Of a stretch of DNA of 13,759 bases, positions 1-7,582 are shown piece by piece (position 1 is the stretch's first letter; every line of letters starts with the position of its first letter). This DNA comes from Verrucomicrobiota bacterium (GTDB lineage: Bacteria > Verrucomicrobiota > Verrucomicrobiia > Limisphaerales > JADLHS01), in contig JANYBF010000137.1 in NCBI GenBank assembly GCA_025360895.1, positions 1-13,759 of the forward strand. The letters are read 5' to 3'. Position numbers and translations under genes: made by a program. Under the pieces are notes generated by a model, which was given only the letters and a program-made list of their open reading frames with translations, ran no database searches and was not told the DNA's origin.

Positions 1-510
1 GGAAAAATTTCCGGCAAAGAAGGTCTGCACTTTGAAGGCAAAGCCATCGTGTTCGAAGGCGAAGAAAAAGCGTTGCAAGCCATCCTCAAAGGCACGGTCA
101 AGAACGGCCACGTTGTCGTTATCCGCAGCGAAGGACCGAAAGGCGGGCCGGGCATGCGCGAAATGCTTTCGCCTACCAGCGCCATCATGGGCCGCGGTCT
201 CGGCAAGGACGTCGCGCTCATCACCGACGGCCGCTTCAGCGGCGGCAGCCACGGCTTCGTGGTCGGCCATGTGACGCCCGAAGCCTACGTGGGCGGCCCG
301 ATTGCGCTCGTGAAGAACGGCGACCCCATCATCATTGACGCCGAGGAGCGGCAAATGACCTTGGGCATCAGCGCCGCCGAATTGAAAAAGCGCAAGAAAG
401 CGTGGAAGAAACCCGCCCCGCGTTATCCGTGTGGAGTATTGGCAAAGTATGCTCACACTGTTACGTCAGCGTCATTGGGCGCTGTGACCGACATGGATTT
501 GAAACTTTGA
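1..510 (+). CDS. ilvD: Dihydroxy-acid dehydratase (IlvD), C-terminal part
   Basis: IlvD dehydrates 2,3-dihydroxy-isovalerate and 2,3-dihydroxy-3-methylvalerate to the 2-oxo acids in cytosolic valine and isoleucine synthesis, using an Fe-S cluster. The reading frame is open from base 1, so the 5' part (about 400 codons in this family) lies outside the window; 169 residues are visible. The family signature is plain: GPKGGPGMREML, then ALITDGRFSGGS, which fits the IlvD/Edd signature 2, followed by GFVVGHVTPEA. The C-terminus (RYPCGVLAKYAHTVTSASLG, then AVTD) is the usual IlvD ending plus a few residues. Nothing suggests inactivation. Oddly, the last 43 codons reappear at 704-832 and the last 24 at 1510-1584. 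Identification is very secure. Confidence 0.97.
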   Translation, partial: GKISGKEGLHFEGKAIVFEGEEKALQAILKGTVKNGHVVVIRSEGPKGGPGMREMLSPTSAIMGRGLGKDVALITDGRFSGGSHGFVVGHVTPEAYVGGPIALVKNGDPIIIDAEERQMTLGISAAELKKRKKAWKKPAPRYPCGVLAKYAHTVTSASLGAVTDMDLKL

Positions 511-517
511 TTTGTGT

Positions 518-686
518 GAACGCTCGCCCTCACCCCGGCCCTCTCCCCCGAGGAGAGGGTGAGTCGTTCGCCGCCGCACGGAATGTTGTGAGCTGGAGTT
601 GGGCGGATGGCTATCGCGCAACCGGAAGACGGACACAGGCTGTCCCCTCTCCTTGGGGAGAGGGTCAGGGAGAGGGAGAACGTTAA
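518..686. repeat. REPIN/MITE-like inverted-repeat element
   Basis: Two GC-rich arms face each other. The left arm (about 521-559) reads CGCTCGCCCTCACCCCGGCC and continues into a small CTCTCCCCCGAGGAGAG hairpin. The reverse complement of the right arm (about 644-682) begins CGTTCTCCCTCTCCCTGACC and matches at roughly 32 of 39 positions. About 84 bp separate the arms, and the pairing extends a little outward through AACG. Each arm holds its own internal palindrome, which is the architecture of a REP doublet or a non-autonomous MITE. No credible coding sequence lies inside. The element sits exactly between the end of ilvD and its second 3' copy. The inverted repeat is directly seen; mobility is inferred. 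Confidence 0.75.
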
Positions 687-691
687 AACAA

Positions 692-832
692 ATGAATACC
701 GAGATGAAGAAGCGCAAGCAGGGGTGGAAGAAACCCGCGCGCCGTTATCCGCGCGGCGGGCTCGCCAAATACGCTCACACCGTCACGAGCGCCTCGCTTG
801 GCGCGGTGACCGATGCGGATTTGAAGTTGTGA
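692..832 (+). pseudogene. Second copy of the ilvD 3' end (43 codons)
   Basis: From 704 to the TGA at 830-832 the sequence aligns without gaps to the last 129 bases of ilvD (382-510). The encoded peptides agree at about 35 of 42 residues, and the final 23 differ by one. In the last 72 bases I count 21 differences from ilvD, nearly all at silent positions, but only 6 from the third copy. An ATG at 692 would give a 46-residue peptide starting MNTEMKKRKQGWKKPARRYP; whether it is translated cannot be told. It carries none of the catalytic part of IlvD. It is best read as a displaced or co-transferred gene end rather than a gene in its own right. Confidence 0.8.
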
Positions 833-842
833 TTCATCACCG

Positions 843-1301
843 ATGCCCATGACTGTTTATCTCGATGTCTGCTGCTTGAATCGTCCGTTCGACGATCAAT
901 CGCAGAATCGTGTCCGCCTCGAAGCTGAGGCCGTCTTGAGCATTTTGGAAATGGCCGCCGCCGGGCAATTGAAACTCGCCAGCAGCGACATCATTGACGA
1001 CGAACTCTCCCTAATGCCGGACGATGAACGCCGCGAGAAAGTTGAACTGCTGCTCGACACCAGTTCCAAACACGTTTCACTCACCACGAGCATTGAACGT
1101 CGCGCCAAGCAATTTCACAAATGGAACATCTCGCCGCTGGATGCCTTGCATCTGGCCGCAGCGGAAGCAGCACGCGCGGATTATTTTCTGACGACCGACG
1201 ATTATCTTATCCGCCGCGCCAGCCGCCATGAGGACGAACTCAAGGTAAAGATTGAAAATCCAGCCAAATGGCTTATACAAGAATCCAGCGATGAAAACTG
1301 A
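843..1301 (+). CDS. PIN-domain ribonuclease, probable toxin
   Basis: PIN domains are Mg-dependent RNases and the usual toxin of VapC-type toxin-antitoxin modules. The 152-residue protein has the family layout: first acidic residue D8 in YLDVCCLNRPFDD, an acidic centre near E54 (DIIDDELS), D100 in SPLDALHLAAAEAARADYFL, and D119-D120 in TTDDYLIRR. The length is normal. An alternative ATG at 849 (MTVYLDVCC) fits relatives at least as well; neither start has a strong ribosome-binding site. It begins 10 bp after the second ilvD tail, and its TGA overlaps the ATG of the next small gene, which points to a two-gene operon. Target and toxicity are inferred from the family only. Confidence 0.85.
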   Translation: MPMTVYLDVCCLNRPFDDQSQNRVRLEAEAVLSILEMAAAGQLKLASSDIIDDELSLMPDDERREKVELLLDTSSKHVSLTTSIERRAKQFHKWNISPLDALHLAAAEAARADYFLTTDDYLIRRASRHEDELKVKIENPAKWLIQESSDEN

Positions 1302-1509
1302 AATGCTCAATCCTGCCGAACTGCGCGCCGCCGGTTACAAGGCGCTCGCCGCCGCGCTAGGCCCGCTGGGCATGGCGCGCTTTCTCCTGCAATTCGAGCA
1401 CGGTCACGGCGACTACACCCGCGAACGCCGTCAGTATCTGAATGACAAGTCTGTCTCTGCCGTCGCTGCACGAATCCGCGTCCGGAAAACGACGCCGCCT
1501 GATTTTTAG
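1291..1509 (+). CDS. Small partner protein of the PIN toxin (putative antitoxin)
   Basis: A 72-residue soluble protein starting MKTEMLNPAELRAAGYKALA, then AALGPLGMARFLLQFEHGHGDYTRERRQYL. The start overlaps the end of the PIN gene by 11 bp, as in co-translated toxin-antitoxin pairs. I recall this compact type (a GYKAL…ALG…RFL.QF…GDYTRERRQ core of about 60 residues) as a recurring neighbour of PIN genes, but cannot name a Pfam family. No DNA-binding fold is obvious. The last 14 residues or so (RIRVRKTTPPDF region) do not look like the family and may come from a junction, since the third ilvD tail starts directly after the TAG. The antitoxin role is inferred from position. Confidence 0.6.
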   Translation: MKTEMLNPAELRAAGYKALAAALGPLGMARFLLQFEHGHGDYTRERRQYLNDKSVSAVAARIRVRKTTPPDF

Positions 1510-1584
1510 ATGTTCGCCAAATACGCCCACACCGTCACGAGCGCCTCGCTCGGTGCGGTGACGGATGAGGATTTGAAGTTGTGA
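1510..1584 (+). pseudogene. Third copy of the ilvD 3' end (24 codons)
   Basis: Bases 1513-1584 repeat the last 72 bases of ilvD, encoding FAKYAHTVTSASLGAVTDED and ending LKL-TGA. It differs from the second copy at 6 of 72 positions and from the intact gene at about 23. An ATG abuts the TAG of the preceding gene, so a 24-residue peptide is possible, but this is most likely a leftover gene end. It closes the PIN module on its right side, so the module is bracketed by direct repeats. Confidence 0.8.
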
Positions 1585-1593
1585 GGAATAGTT

Positions 1594-1845
1594 ATGTCAG
1601 TGGAATCGTGGGACAAAAATGAAATCAAGAAACTAGCTGCCGCATCCGGCAAGCCGCTGGAAGTTCAATGCGCTGAGGCATTCTTGAAGACGGAATGGGA
1701 TGTCCGCTTGGTTCACCCGAGGAGCGGTGCTATCCCAACGCGCGGAATCGCTTGGTACCGTGGTTATGTGGATGACCTTCATACCAATAGCTTCAGCGTA
1801 CGTGTCCGATCCCGAATTCAATTTCACTCCATTGGTAATACCTAG
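1594..1845 (+). pseudogene. 5' fragment of an unidentified gene fused to unrelated antisense sequence
   Basis: An 83-codon frame beginning 9 bp after the third ilvD tail with a good ribosome-binding site (GAGGAAT). The first ~39 residues (MSVESWDKNEIKKLAAASGK, then PLEVQCAEAFLKTEWDVRL) look like a genuine protein start. The AEAFL.…WDVRLG style recalls N-termini of some restriction-endonuclease-like proteins, but I cannot confirm that. From about 1735 on, the codons are simply the antisense of the phosphatase-like remnant on the minus strand, so the product is truncated and chimeric. The break lies near 1710-1740. Confidence 0.45.
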
Positions 1846-2005
1846 GGTCTGATTCAAATACTTCCAGCCTTCTTCCGTGGGCTGTCCTCCGCGCACACAC
1901 CTGGGTCCACTTGCACCAAATTGGGGACACCGTGGGTGTTTAATTCATGGTCGTGCAGCCTGCACCCATGCAGACCACGACAAGAATCAGGAGTAGTTTT
2001 GACAT
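1735..2005 (-). pseudogene. Decayed phosphatase-like lipoprotein gene
   Basis: Read on the minus strand, an ATG at 2005 starts MSKLLLILVVVCMGAGCTTM, a clear lipoprotein signal peptide (lipobox GAGC), but it meets a stop at 1940. In the next frame THGVPNLVQVDPGV follows, and after a further shift near 1896 the frame gives RGGQPTEEGWKYLNQTLGIT, then NGVKLNSGSDTYAEAIGMKV. Joined, these read like the start of a dual-specificity/tyrosine-phosphatase-like secreted protein (…VDPGVYRGGQPT.EGW.YL…LG…VVKLN…). The catalytic CX5R part is absent: sequence similarity stops near 1735. Two frameshifts plus truncation mark it as dead. Family assignment is from memory of the N-terminal motif. Confidence 0.55.
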
Positions 2006-2033
2006 CTTTCCGATTTTTGTCCCGACTGGAAGG

Positions 2034-5000
2034 TCAAGGTTTTGGTTTAAAGCTCCCGTAACTCAATGCCAATGTCGGCAGCACAAGCAGATTGAGGATG
2101 GTTGAGGTTGCCAACCCGCCAAGAATCACGATCGCCATTGGGCCTTCGATTTCCCGACCGGCTTCCCCGCTACCAATGGCCAGTGGCAACAAGCCGAGCG
2201 CGGTGACCAAAGCCGTCATCAGAATTGGAATGAGACGCTCTCCCGCACCGCGTGCGGCGGTGGCGGCATTCCACGGCTGCCCTTCGTCGCGCACGAGATG
2301 TTCGTAGTGGGATAGCAACATGATGCCATTCCGAATCGTGATGCCAAACAAGGTTACGAACCCAACCAGCGAACCCATCGTCATCCCACCCACGCCCAAC
2401 AAGCGCGTGGAATAGACCGCCAACACACCGCCCACGAGCGCAAACGGCAGGTTGGCTAACACGAGGATCAGGTTCCGCCAATTGCCAATAACAACGTAGA
2501 GCAACAGTAAGATTCCAACGCTCGCGATGGCGGAGTGCAGGAACAACTGTCGCGACGCGGCACGCGATGCCGCCGCCGCTCCACCGAATTCGAGATACAC
2601 GCCACGCGGAAGCCCTTTGGTGGCGAAGGCGCGTTTCGCCTCAGCGACAAAAGAAATCACATCCCGCCCGACCGGATGGCAGGTCACGGTTTGCCGTCGT
2701 CGGGCGCCGTCGTGCAGAATCGAGAACCGTCCGTTAGCCCGTTCGATGTCGGCGAGCTCGCGCAGAGGCACGCGCAGGCCAGAAGTATTCCGCAACAATA
2801 AGTCGCTCACGGATGCCGTATCTCGCCGATGTTCGGGGTCCAATGTCACCACTACGTCCGCGACTTGGCTGTCTTCATAGATCTGCGCCACGGCGCTGCC
2901 CTGGTAAGCGGTTTGGATGGCCTCCAGCACTTCCACCGGACGGAAGCCAAGTGTCATCATGCGTTCGTTATCCAGTCGCAGAGATAATTGCGGTACACCG
3001 GGCGGGGACTTCAATTGCACGTCGGCAGCCCCGGGAATTCCGGCCAACACCTTTGCCACTTGCCGCGCCGTGGCATCGAGCGTGTCGAGATTGTCGCCAA
3101 AGATGTTCACCACTACCGGTGCGGTTTCACCACTGATGCTCTCTCCGATGCGGTCGCCAAGAAATGTCATCACCTCGAACTGGATACCGGGAATATTTTC
3201 CAGAACGGCGCGGATTTCGCCTGACACCTTTTCCTCCTCTCCCGCCGGGAGTTTTTTTATCTCGACGTGGAACTCGCAACGATGCGTTCCCCAAGGGTCT
3301 TCCCCCTGTTCGGCGCGGCCCACTTGTTGCTCGACCGTTTCAATGTGCGGGTTTTGAAGCAACGCCGTTGAAATCTGTTTGCCGATGCGCAACATTTCCG
3401 GCAATGCCGTTCCGGGAGTGGCAGATACCTGCAACACGAAGTGGCCTTCGCGAAATTCGGGTAAGAACTCGCCACCGAGGAACGGCAGCCGCGACAGCGT
3501 CAATACGCAGAGCACAACTACGGTGCCGATGATCAGTCGGGGGCATTGCGAAACAAGGTTGAGTAAACGCTCATAGCGCTCCCGCAACCAGCTTTGCAAG
3601 CGGGGTGGTGTTTCCTTGCCTGCGCCGTTGCGGAAGAAAAAATACGTCATGGCCGGCGTGACCGTGAGGGCGACCAGCAGCGAGGCCAGGATTGCGAGGA
3701 TGTAACTCAACGCGAGCGGCGCGAAAAAACTGCCTTGCAAGCCGGTGAGAGTCAGCACCGGCACAAACACCAGCACCACGATGAAGGTCGCATAAACCAC
3801 CGCGCTGCGGACTTCGAGTGAAGCGTCAAGAATCACGTTTAAGACCGGACGCGGCGGCGCGAGTGTTTGATTTTCCCGCAACCGGCGCAGGATGTTTTCC
3901 ACATCAATGATTGCATCGTCCACCACTTCGCCGATGGCAATGGCCAGTCCGCCAAGCGTGATGGTGTTGAGCGAAACACCCAGCCGATCGAGTGTCAGAA
4001 TGGCGGCAAGCAACGAAAGTGGAATGGCCGTCAACGAAATCAAGGCTGTCCTAAAATGGCCAAGGAAAAGAAACAGTACCACCGCTACCAACGCCGCGCC
4101 CAGCAAGAGTGAATGGCTGATGTTTGCCAGCGACACTTCGATGAAAGTCGCCGGGCGATGCAACCGTGGAAACACGGTGATACCTTCCCGCTCGAATACT
4201 GGCTTCAATTCTTCCAACGCCGCTTCGAGCGCCTTGGTGACTTCCATCGTGTTCGCCCCATATTGGCTGGACATCGTGAGCAGGATGCCCGGACGGCCCA
4301 TGACGAGCGCGTCACCAAACTTTGGTTCCGCGCCCCGGCGCACGGTCGCGACTTCCTTCAACCGCACCGGCACGCCATTGCTGGTGGTGGAAACGATGAC
4401 ATTGGCCAGTTGCTGGGCCGTGAGCGATTGCCCTTCGGTTTGCAGGACTACCCGCTGAACGTCATTTTCGATAAACCCCGCCCCACGCACGCCGCTCGCC
4501 AGTCGCGCCGCGTTGAGCACATCCGAGATCGCAAGATCATGCGCTATCAGCAGATCCGGATGCACCTGCACCTGCCATTGGCGCACTTCGCCGCCAAATG
4601 AGCTGCATTTGGCCACGCCCGGCACGGCCAGCAAACGCGGTTTGAGTGTCCAGTCCGCAAAGGTGCGTAACTCCATTGGCGAAAGTTTGTCGCTCACCAA
4701 ACCGATCTTGAGCAAATCCATCGTGGCGGAAACCAGTGGTGACATTTTGGATGCCTTCACCCCGCCGGGCAAAGTGCCGGCAAGTTCCGCGAGTTTCTCG
4801 GCGACGAGTTGTCGGGCGGGCAGAATTGCAGTCCCATCTTTGAAAATTACGGTTATTACGGAAAGTCCTTGAGCGGATTCGGAACGAAGCGATTCCAGAT
4901 GTCCGAGTCCATTGATGGCCGTCTCGACGGGGCGGGTGACGAGTGCTTCCACCTGTTCTGGTGCGAGGCCGGGCGCTTCCGTTTGAATCGTCACCTGCGG

Positions 5001-5132
5001 CGGGACGAAATCGGGAAACACGTCGAGCTTGGCGTGCGCTGCAATATAAATGCCGTAAACCACAACCAGAGCCGCCAGCGAAATGACAATGCCGCGAAAC
5101 CGGAGCGAGAATTTTACGAGCGCTTGAAGCAT
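2034..5132 (-). CDS. Heavy-metal RND efflux transporter, CusA/CzcA type
   Basis: Inner-membrane proton antiporter of a tripartite pump that moves metal cations out through the outer membrane. At 1032 residues it is full length. One TM helix follows the N-terminus (about 13-31), a large periplasmic porter domain spans about 32-338, TM2-TM6 run to about 500, a second porter domain spans about 555-865, and the last helices run to the end. The hallmark VDDAIIDVENILRRLR at 404-419 holds the TM4 acidic residues of the proton relay (D405, D406, E412). The GITIRNGIMLLSHYEHLVRD segment near 930-949 and the GPMAIVILGGLATST segment near 998 are typical of metal-type RNDs. Substrate (Cu/Ag, Zn/Co/Cd or Ni) cannot be read safely; the CusR-like box upstream favours Cu/Ag. 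It starts 18 bp after the adaptor stop and ends the operon. Confidence 0.93.
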   Translation of the reverse strand: MLQALVKFSLRFRGIVISLAALVVVYGIYIAAHAKLDVFPDFVPPQVTIQTEAPGLAPEQVEALVTRPVETAINGLGHLESLRSESAQGLSVITVIFKDGTAILPARQLVAEKLAELAGTLPGGVKASKMSPLVSATMDLLKIGLVSDKLSPMELRTFADWTLKPRLLAVPGVAKCSSFGGEVRQWQVQVHPDLLIAHDLAISDVLNAARLASGVRGAGFIENDVQRVVLQTEGQSLTAQQLANVIVSTTSNGVPVRLKEVATVRRGAEPKFGDALVMGRPGILLTMSSQYGANTMEVTKALEAALEELKPVFEREGITVFPRLHRPATFIEVSLANISHSLLLGAALVAVVLFLFLGHFRTALISLTAIPLSLLAAILTLDRLGVSLNTITLGGLAIAIGEVVDDAIIDVENILRRLRENQTLAPPRPVLNVILDASLEVRSAVVYATFIVVLVFVPVLTLTGLQGSFFAPLALSYILAILASLLVALTVTPAMTYFFFRNGAGKETPPRLQSWLRERYERLLNLVSQCPRLIIGTVVVLCVLTLSRLPFLGGEFLPEFREGHFVLQVSATPGTALPEMLRIGKQISTALLQNPHIETVEQQVGRAEQGEDPWGTHRCEFHVEIKKLPAGEEEKVSGEIRAVLENIPGIQFEVMTFLGDRIGESISGETAPVVVNIFGDNLDTLDATARQVAKVLAGIPGAADVQLKSPPGVPQLSLRLDNERMMTLGFRPVEVLEAIQTAYQGSAVAQIYEDSQVADVVVTLDPEHRRDTASVSDLLLRNTSGLRVPLRELADIERANGRFSILHDGARRRQTVTCHPVGRDVISFVAEAKRAFATKGLPRGVYLEFGGAAAASRAASRQLFLHSAIASVGILLLLYVVIGNWRNLILVLANLPFALVGGVLAVYSTRLLGVGGMTMGSLVGFVTLFGITIRNGIMLLSHYEHLVRDEGQPWNAATAARGAGERLIPILMTALVTALGLLPLAIGSGEAGREIEGPMAIVILGGLATSTILNLLVLPTLALSYGSFKPKP

Positions 5133-5150
5133 GAGATTGCTAACGCAGTG

Positions 5151-6110
5151 CTATTCACTACCGCCCAGGCCTTTGAGTTCTTCCGACAACAACTGTTGGG
5201 CGCCGGTTATGACCAAAGGGTCGTCCGCCGCCAAGCCGTTAGTCACAAAGACTCCTTCACGTTGCGAACTGGCGGCTTCGATGCGCTTGCGCTCGAATGC
5301 TGTATCGCCCGTTTGCACGAACACAAACAGGCCGCTCTCATATTGGACGACTGCTGTGCGTGGCAGGCGAAACCCGCGCTGCGCCATACCGTCGGTCACC
5401 AGCCACGCTGTGAGCGCCGTCCCCGGCGGCGGGGCTTTGTCGCAAATCAAGGCGAGGAACGCCTGGCCTTGCGCTTGCACATCGGTGGTTGGCGCTGGGC
5501 CAAGCAGCTCCGCTTCGCGTGCCGGGGCATCGCCAGTCAACGGTGCAAGTCGAATACCACGCGGCTCGGAAGGCAGGATTTCACCCGCCGGCAAATCCAC
5601 CCGCACCAGTGCTGCCTCCTGCGCGAGCAAGGAGCGTGTCAGCGCGGCGAGATCGGCCCGGGCGGCGAACCGCTTGCCCCAGCCAGCCAGCAAGCGCGCT
5701 TGGGCGGAAGCAAGCGCGGCTTGGTCGCGCTGCATCACGGCTTCGGCGGTTTCCAGTGCCCGAGGAGAAGCATTTTCACCAAGTGATTTCAACCGCTCGA
5801 ATTCTTTCGTTGTGGCGCTGAGACTGGACTGCACGGTTTGAATTTCCGCCAATGTTGCCGCCAGTGGAGCGGCATCCAGCACGCGGCCAAACGCCTTGGC
5901 CTCCGGCTTCAGTTCCATCGCTTGCGGCTTGGCGACGAGCAACCCGGCGCTGGCCTGTTGCTCCTTGGTCAGGTGCAATCCGGCCGCGTGTGGTTCCGTT
6001 GCGGCCGGTTGCGTTTCAGGCGCCACTTCGGCGGAGCGTCGCAAGGCGAACCAGATCGTCGCGGCCCCGAGGACAAAACCGATGAGTATTCCAAGGATGG
6101 TTTTTTTCAT
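5151..6110 (-). CDS. RND periplasmic adaptor (membrane fusion protein), short form
   Basis: Links the RND transporter to the outer-membrane channel. The 319-residue protein begins with MKKTILGILIGFVLGAATIW, an N-terminal membrane anchor or signal. A Pro/Ala/Thr linker and the segment LTKEQQASAGLLVAKPQAME follow, which resembles the adaptor membrane-proximal start. A helical hairpin region lies at about 90-140 (EFERLKSLGENASPRALETA and onward). The C-terminal beta part carries PRTAVVQYESGLFVFVQTGD near 250-275 and VFVTNGLAADDPLVITGAQQ near the end, both typical of the family. It is shorter than CusB (about 400) and shows no recognisable lipoyl half-motifs around the hairpin. The ATG overlaps the stop of the TolC-like gene (ATGA), so the genes are translationally coupled. 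Confidence 0.85.
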   Translation of the reverse strand: MKKTILGILIGFVLGAATIWFALRRSAEVAPETQPAATEPHAAGLHLTKEQQASAGLLVAKPQAMELKPEAKAFGRVLDAAPLAATLAEIQTVQSSLSATTKEFERLKSLGENASPRALETAEAVMQRDQAALASAQARLLAGWGKRFAARADLAALTRSLLAQEAALVRVDLPAGEILPSEPRGIRLAPLTGDAPAREAELLGPAPTTDVQAQGQAFLALICDKAPPPGTALTAWLVTDGMAQRGFRLPRTAVVQYESGLFVFVQTGDTAFERKRIEAASSQREGVFVTNGLAADDPLVITGAQQLLSEELKGLGGSE

Positions 6111-7498
6111 GGGCGATGAGATTGATTGGTAGGCGGCGTCAGCAACGAAGTCGGCAGTTCGAGCGGGCTTTGCAGTGCGGCTTCCAAGGCGGTGACGGTT
6201 TGCTGCGCTTTCACTCGTGCATCCAGTTGCGCGAGCGCTGCCGTGGCACTTTCGAGCTTTGCTGCGGCCACCGCTTGGCTCGAAACTTCGCCCGCCTTGA
6301 ACATTTCCACCGTGGCGCGCTCTTGCTTTTGTGACTGCTCCACCAAACCGGCCGCCGCGGCAAATTTTTGCCGGGCATTTTCACTGCCGGCGAGGGCAAT
6401 TTCGATTTCCCCAAACACTCGAGCTTGCAGCGCATTGAACTTGGCGGCGGATTCCACTCGGCGCGCCTCAGCTTCGGCGATTGGCCCGCGATTGTGATTC
6501 AGAATCGGCAACTCCATGCTCAAACCGACACCCCATTTGTTGTCGCCCTGGTCGAACTCATAACCGGGACTGAGATGAATGTCGGGATACTGTTTGGCGA
6601 CTTCAAGCTGGAGCGCGGACTCGCTTGCAGAATAGTCGGCCAGCGCCCCCAGAATGTCAGTACGATTGAACAATGCGCGACGCCGGGCATCCGCGGTAGG
6701 CAATTCCGGCGGCTGCTGGTCGAACACTTCAAAGGAAATCACAATGCCGTCGAATGCGCGGGGTGTCAGTCCGATGACGCCCGCGAGTTGCACGCGAGCT
6801 TGCGCGCGGCGACTCTCGGCATCCAACCGAGCCAGCCGGGTTTGCTCCAACGCGATGCGTTCGCGTGTGACTTCCGCCGGACTGATGCCACCCGCTGCCT
6901 GTTCTTTTTCGAGGAGGCGGACGATAGATTCTTGTGCGGCTTGTTGTACCCGCAAGAGTAATTCGCTTTCCTGCGCCGCCCAGAGTTCGAGCAGCGCGCG
7001 GCGCAATTTTGCCCTAATGTCCCACGCGGCGGTGGCCAGCCCGAAAAGCGCCGCATCGGACAAATGTTGGGCCTGCGCGCGGCGATAGCCACGCTTGCCG
7101 GCCGTTTCAATCGGCACGTCGAGACTGGCGGTAACCAGCCACGGCGAAGGCACAGCGGTTGTGGTGTTATAGACCGGACTGACGCTCACGGTCGGATTCA
7201 GGCGCTGGGCCGCCGTGATCTTGCCGGCGGTAACGGAATCGTAATTCGCGCGGGTAACCGCCAGGTCGGGGTTAAAATAGAATGCGGCGAGCGTGAGGGT
7301 TTCCAAATCCCACTTGGCGGGTGGCCACGTCTGGAAGACGCGATGCAAATTGGTTTGGGTGTATTGACGCAAAACCTCGTCGGCAAGAGTGCGTTGCTCG
7401 AAGCGGGCGGCGGTTTGCGTTGCGGAAATGGGTTCGGACTGAAAGCGAGCGCAGCCTGCCAGCAGGACGATTCCAAGAATGAAAGGCCAAAACTTCAC
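6107..7498 (-). CDS. TolC/CusC-family outer-membrane efflux lipoprotein
   Basis: Outer-membrane exit duct of the pump. The 463-residue protein starts MKFWPFILGIVLLAGCARFQ: the lipobox LLAGC puts the acylated cysteine at residue 16, as in many CusC/OprM-like channels. The mature chain has the duplicated OEP pattern: long Ala/Gln/Glu-rich helices (for example AAQESIVRLLEKEQAAGGIS and ARVQLAGVIGL) and PILNHNRGPIAEAEARR before the second repeat, a motif found in nearly all metal-type OEPs. It lies 84 bp downstream of the beta-propeller gene and overlaps the adaptor start by 4 bp. I saw no convincing terminator in the 84 bp gap, so transcription from the propeller promoter through the pump genes is likely. 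Confidence 0.92.
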   Translation of the reverse strand: MKFWPFILGIVLLAGCARFQSEPISATQTAARFEQRTLADEVLRQYTQTNLHRVFQTWPPAKWDLETLTLAAFYFNPDLAVTRANYDSVTAGKITAAQRLNPTVSVSPVYNTTTAVPSPWLVTASLDVPIETAGKRGYRRAQAQHLSDAALFGLATAAWDIRAKLRRALLELWAAQESELLLRVQQAAQESIVRLLEKEQAAGGISPAEVTRERIALEQTRLARLDAESRRAQARVQLAGVIGLTPRAFDGIVISFEVFDQQPPELPTADARRRALFNRTDILGALADYSASESALQLEVAKQYPDIHLSPGYEFDQGDNKWGVGLSMELPILNHNRGPIAEAEARRVESAAKFNALQARVFGEIEIALAGSENARQKFAAAAGLVEQSQKQERATVEMFKAGEVSSQAVAAAKLESATAALAQLDARVKAQQTVTALEAALQSPLELPTSLLTPPTNQSHRP

Positions 7499-7582
7499 GG
7501 TGACAGGTTATGGCTAATCATTGCACAGCCGACGTATTTTCCAACAAAACCACAATTTGGAGCTGGCGAAAGCCTCACAAAC

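Noticed and set aside
4809..5786. A 325-codon open frame on the plus strand
   Set aside because: It lies antisense to the RND and adaptor genes; its translation is rich in Arg, Cys, His and Gln without domains, a typical shadow in GC-rich DNA.
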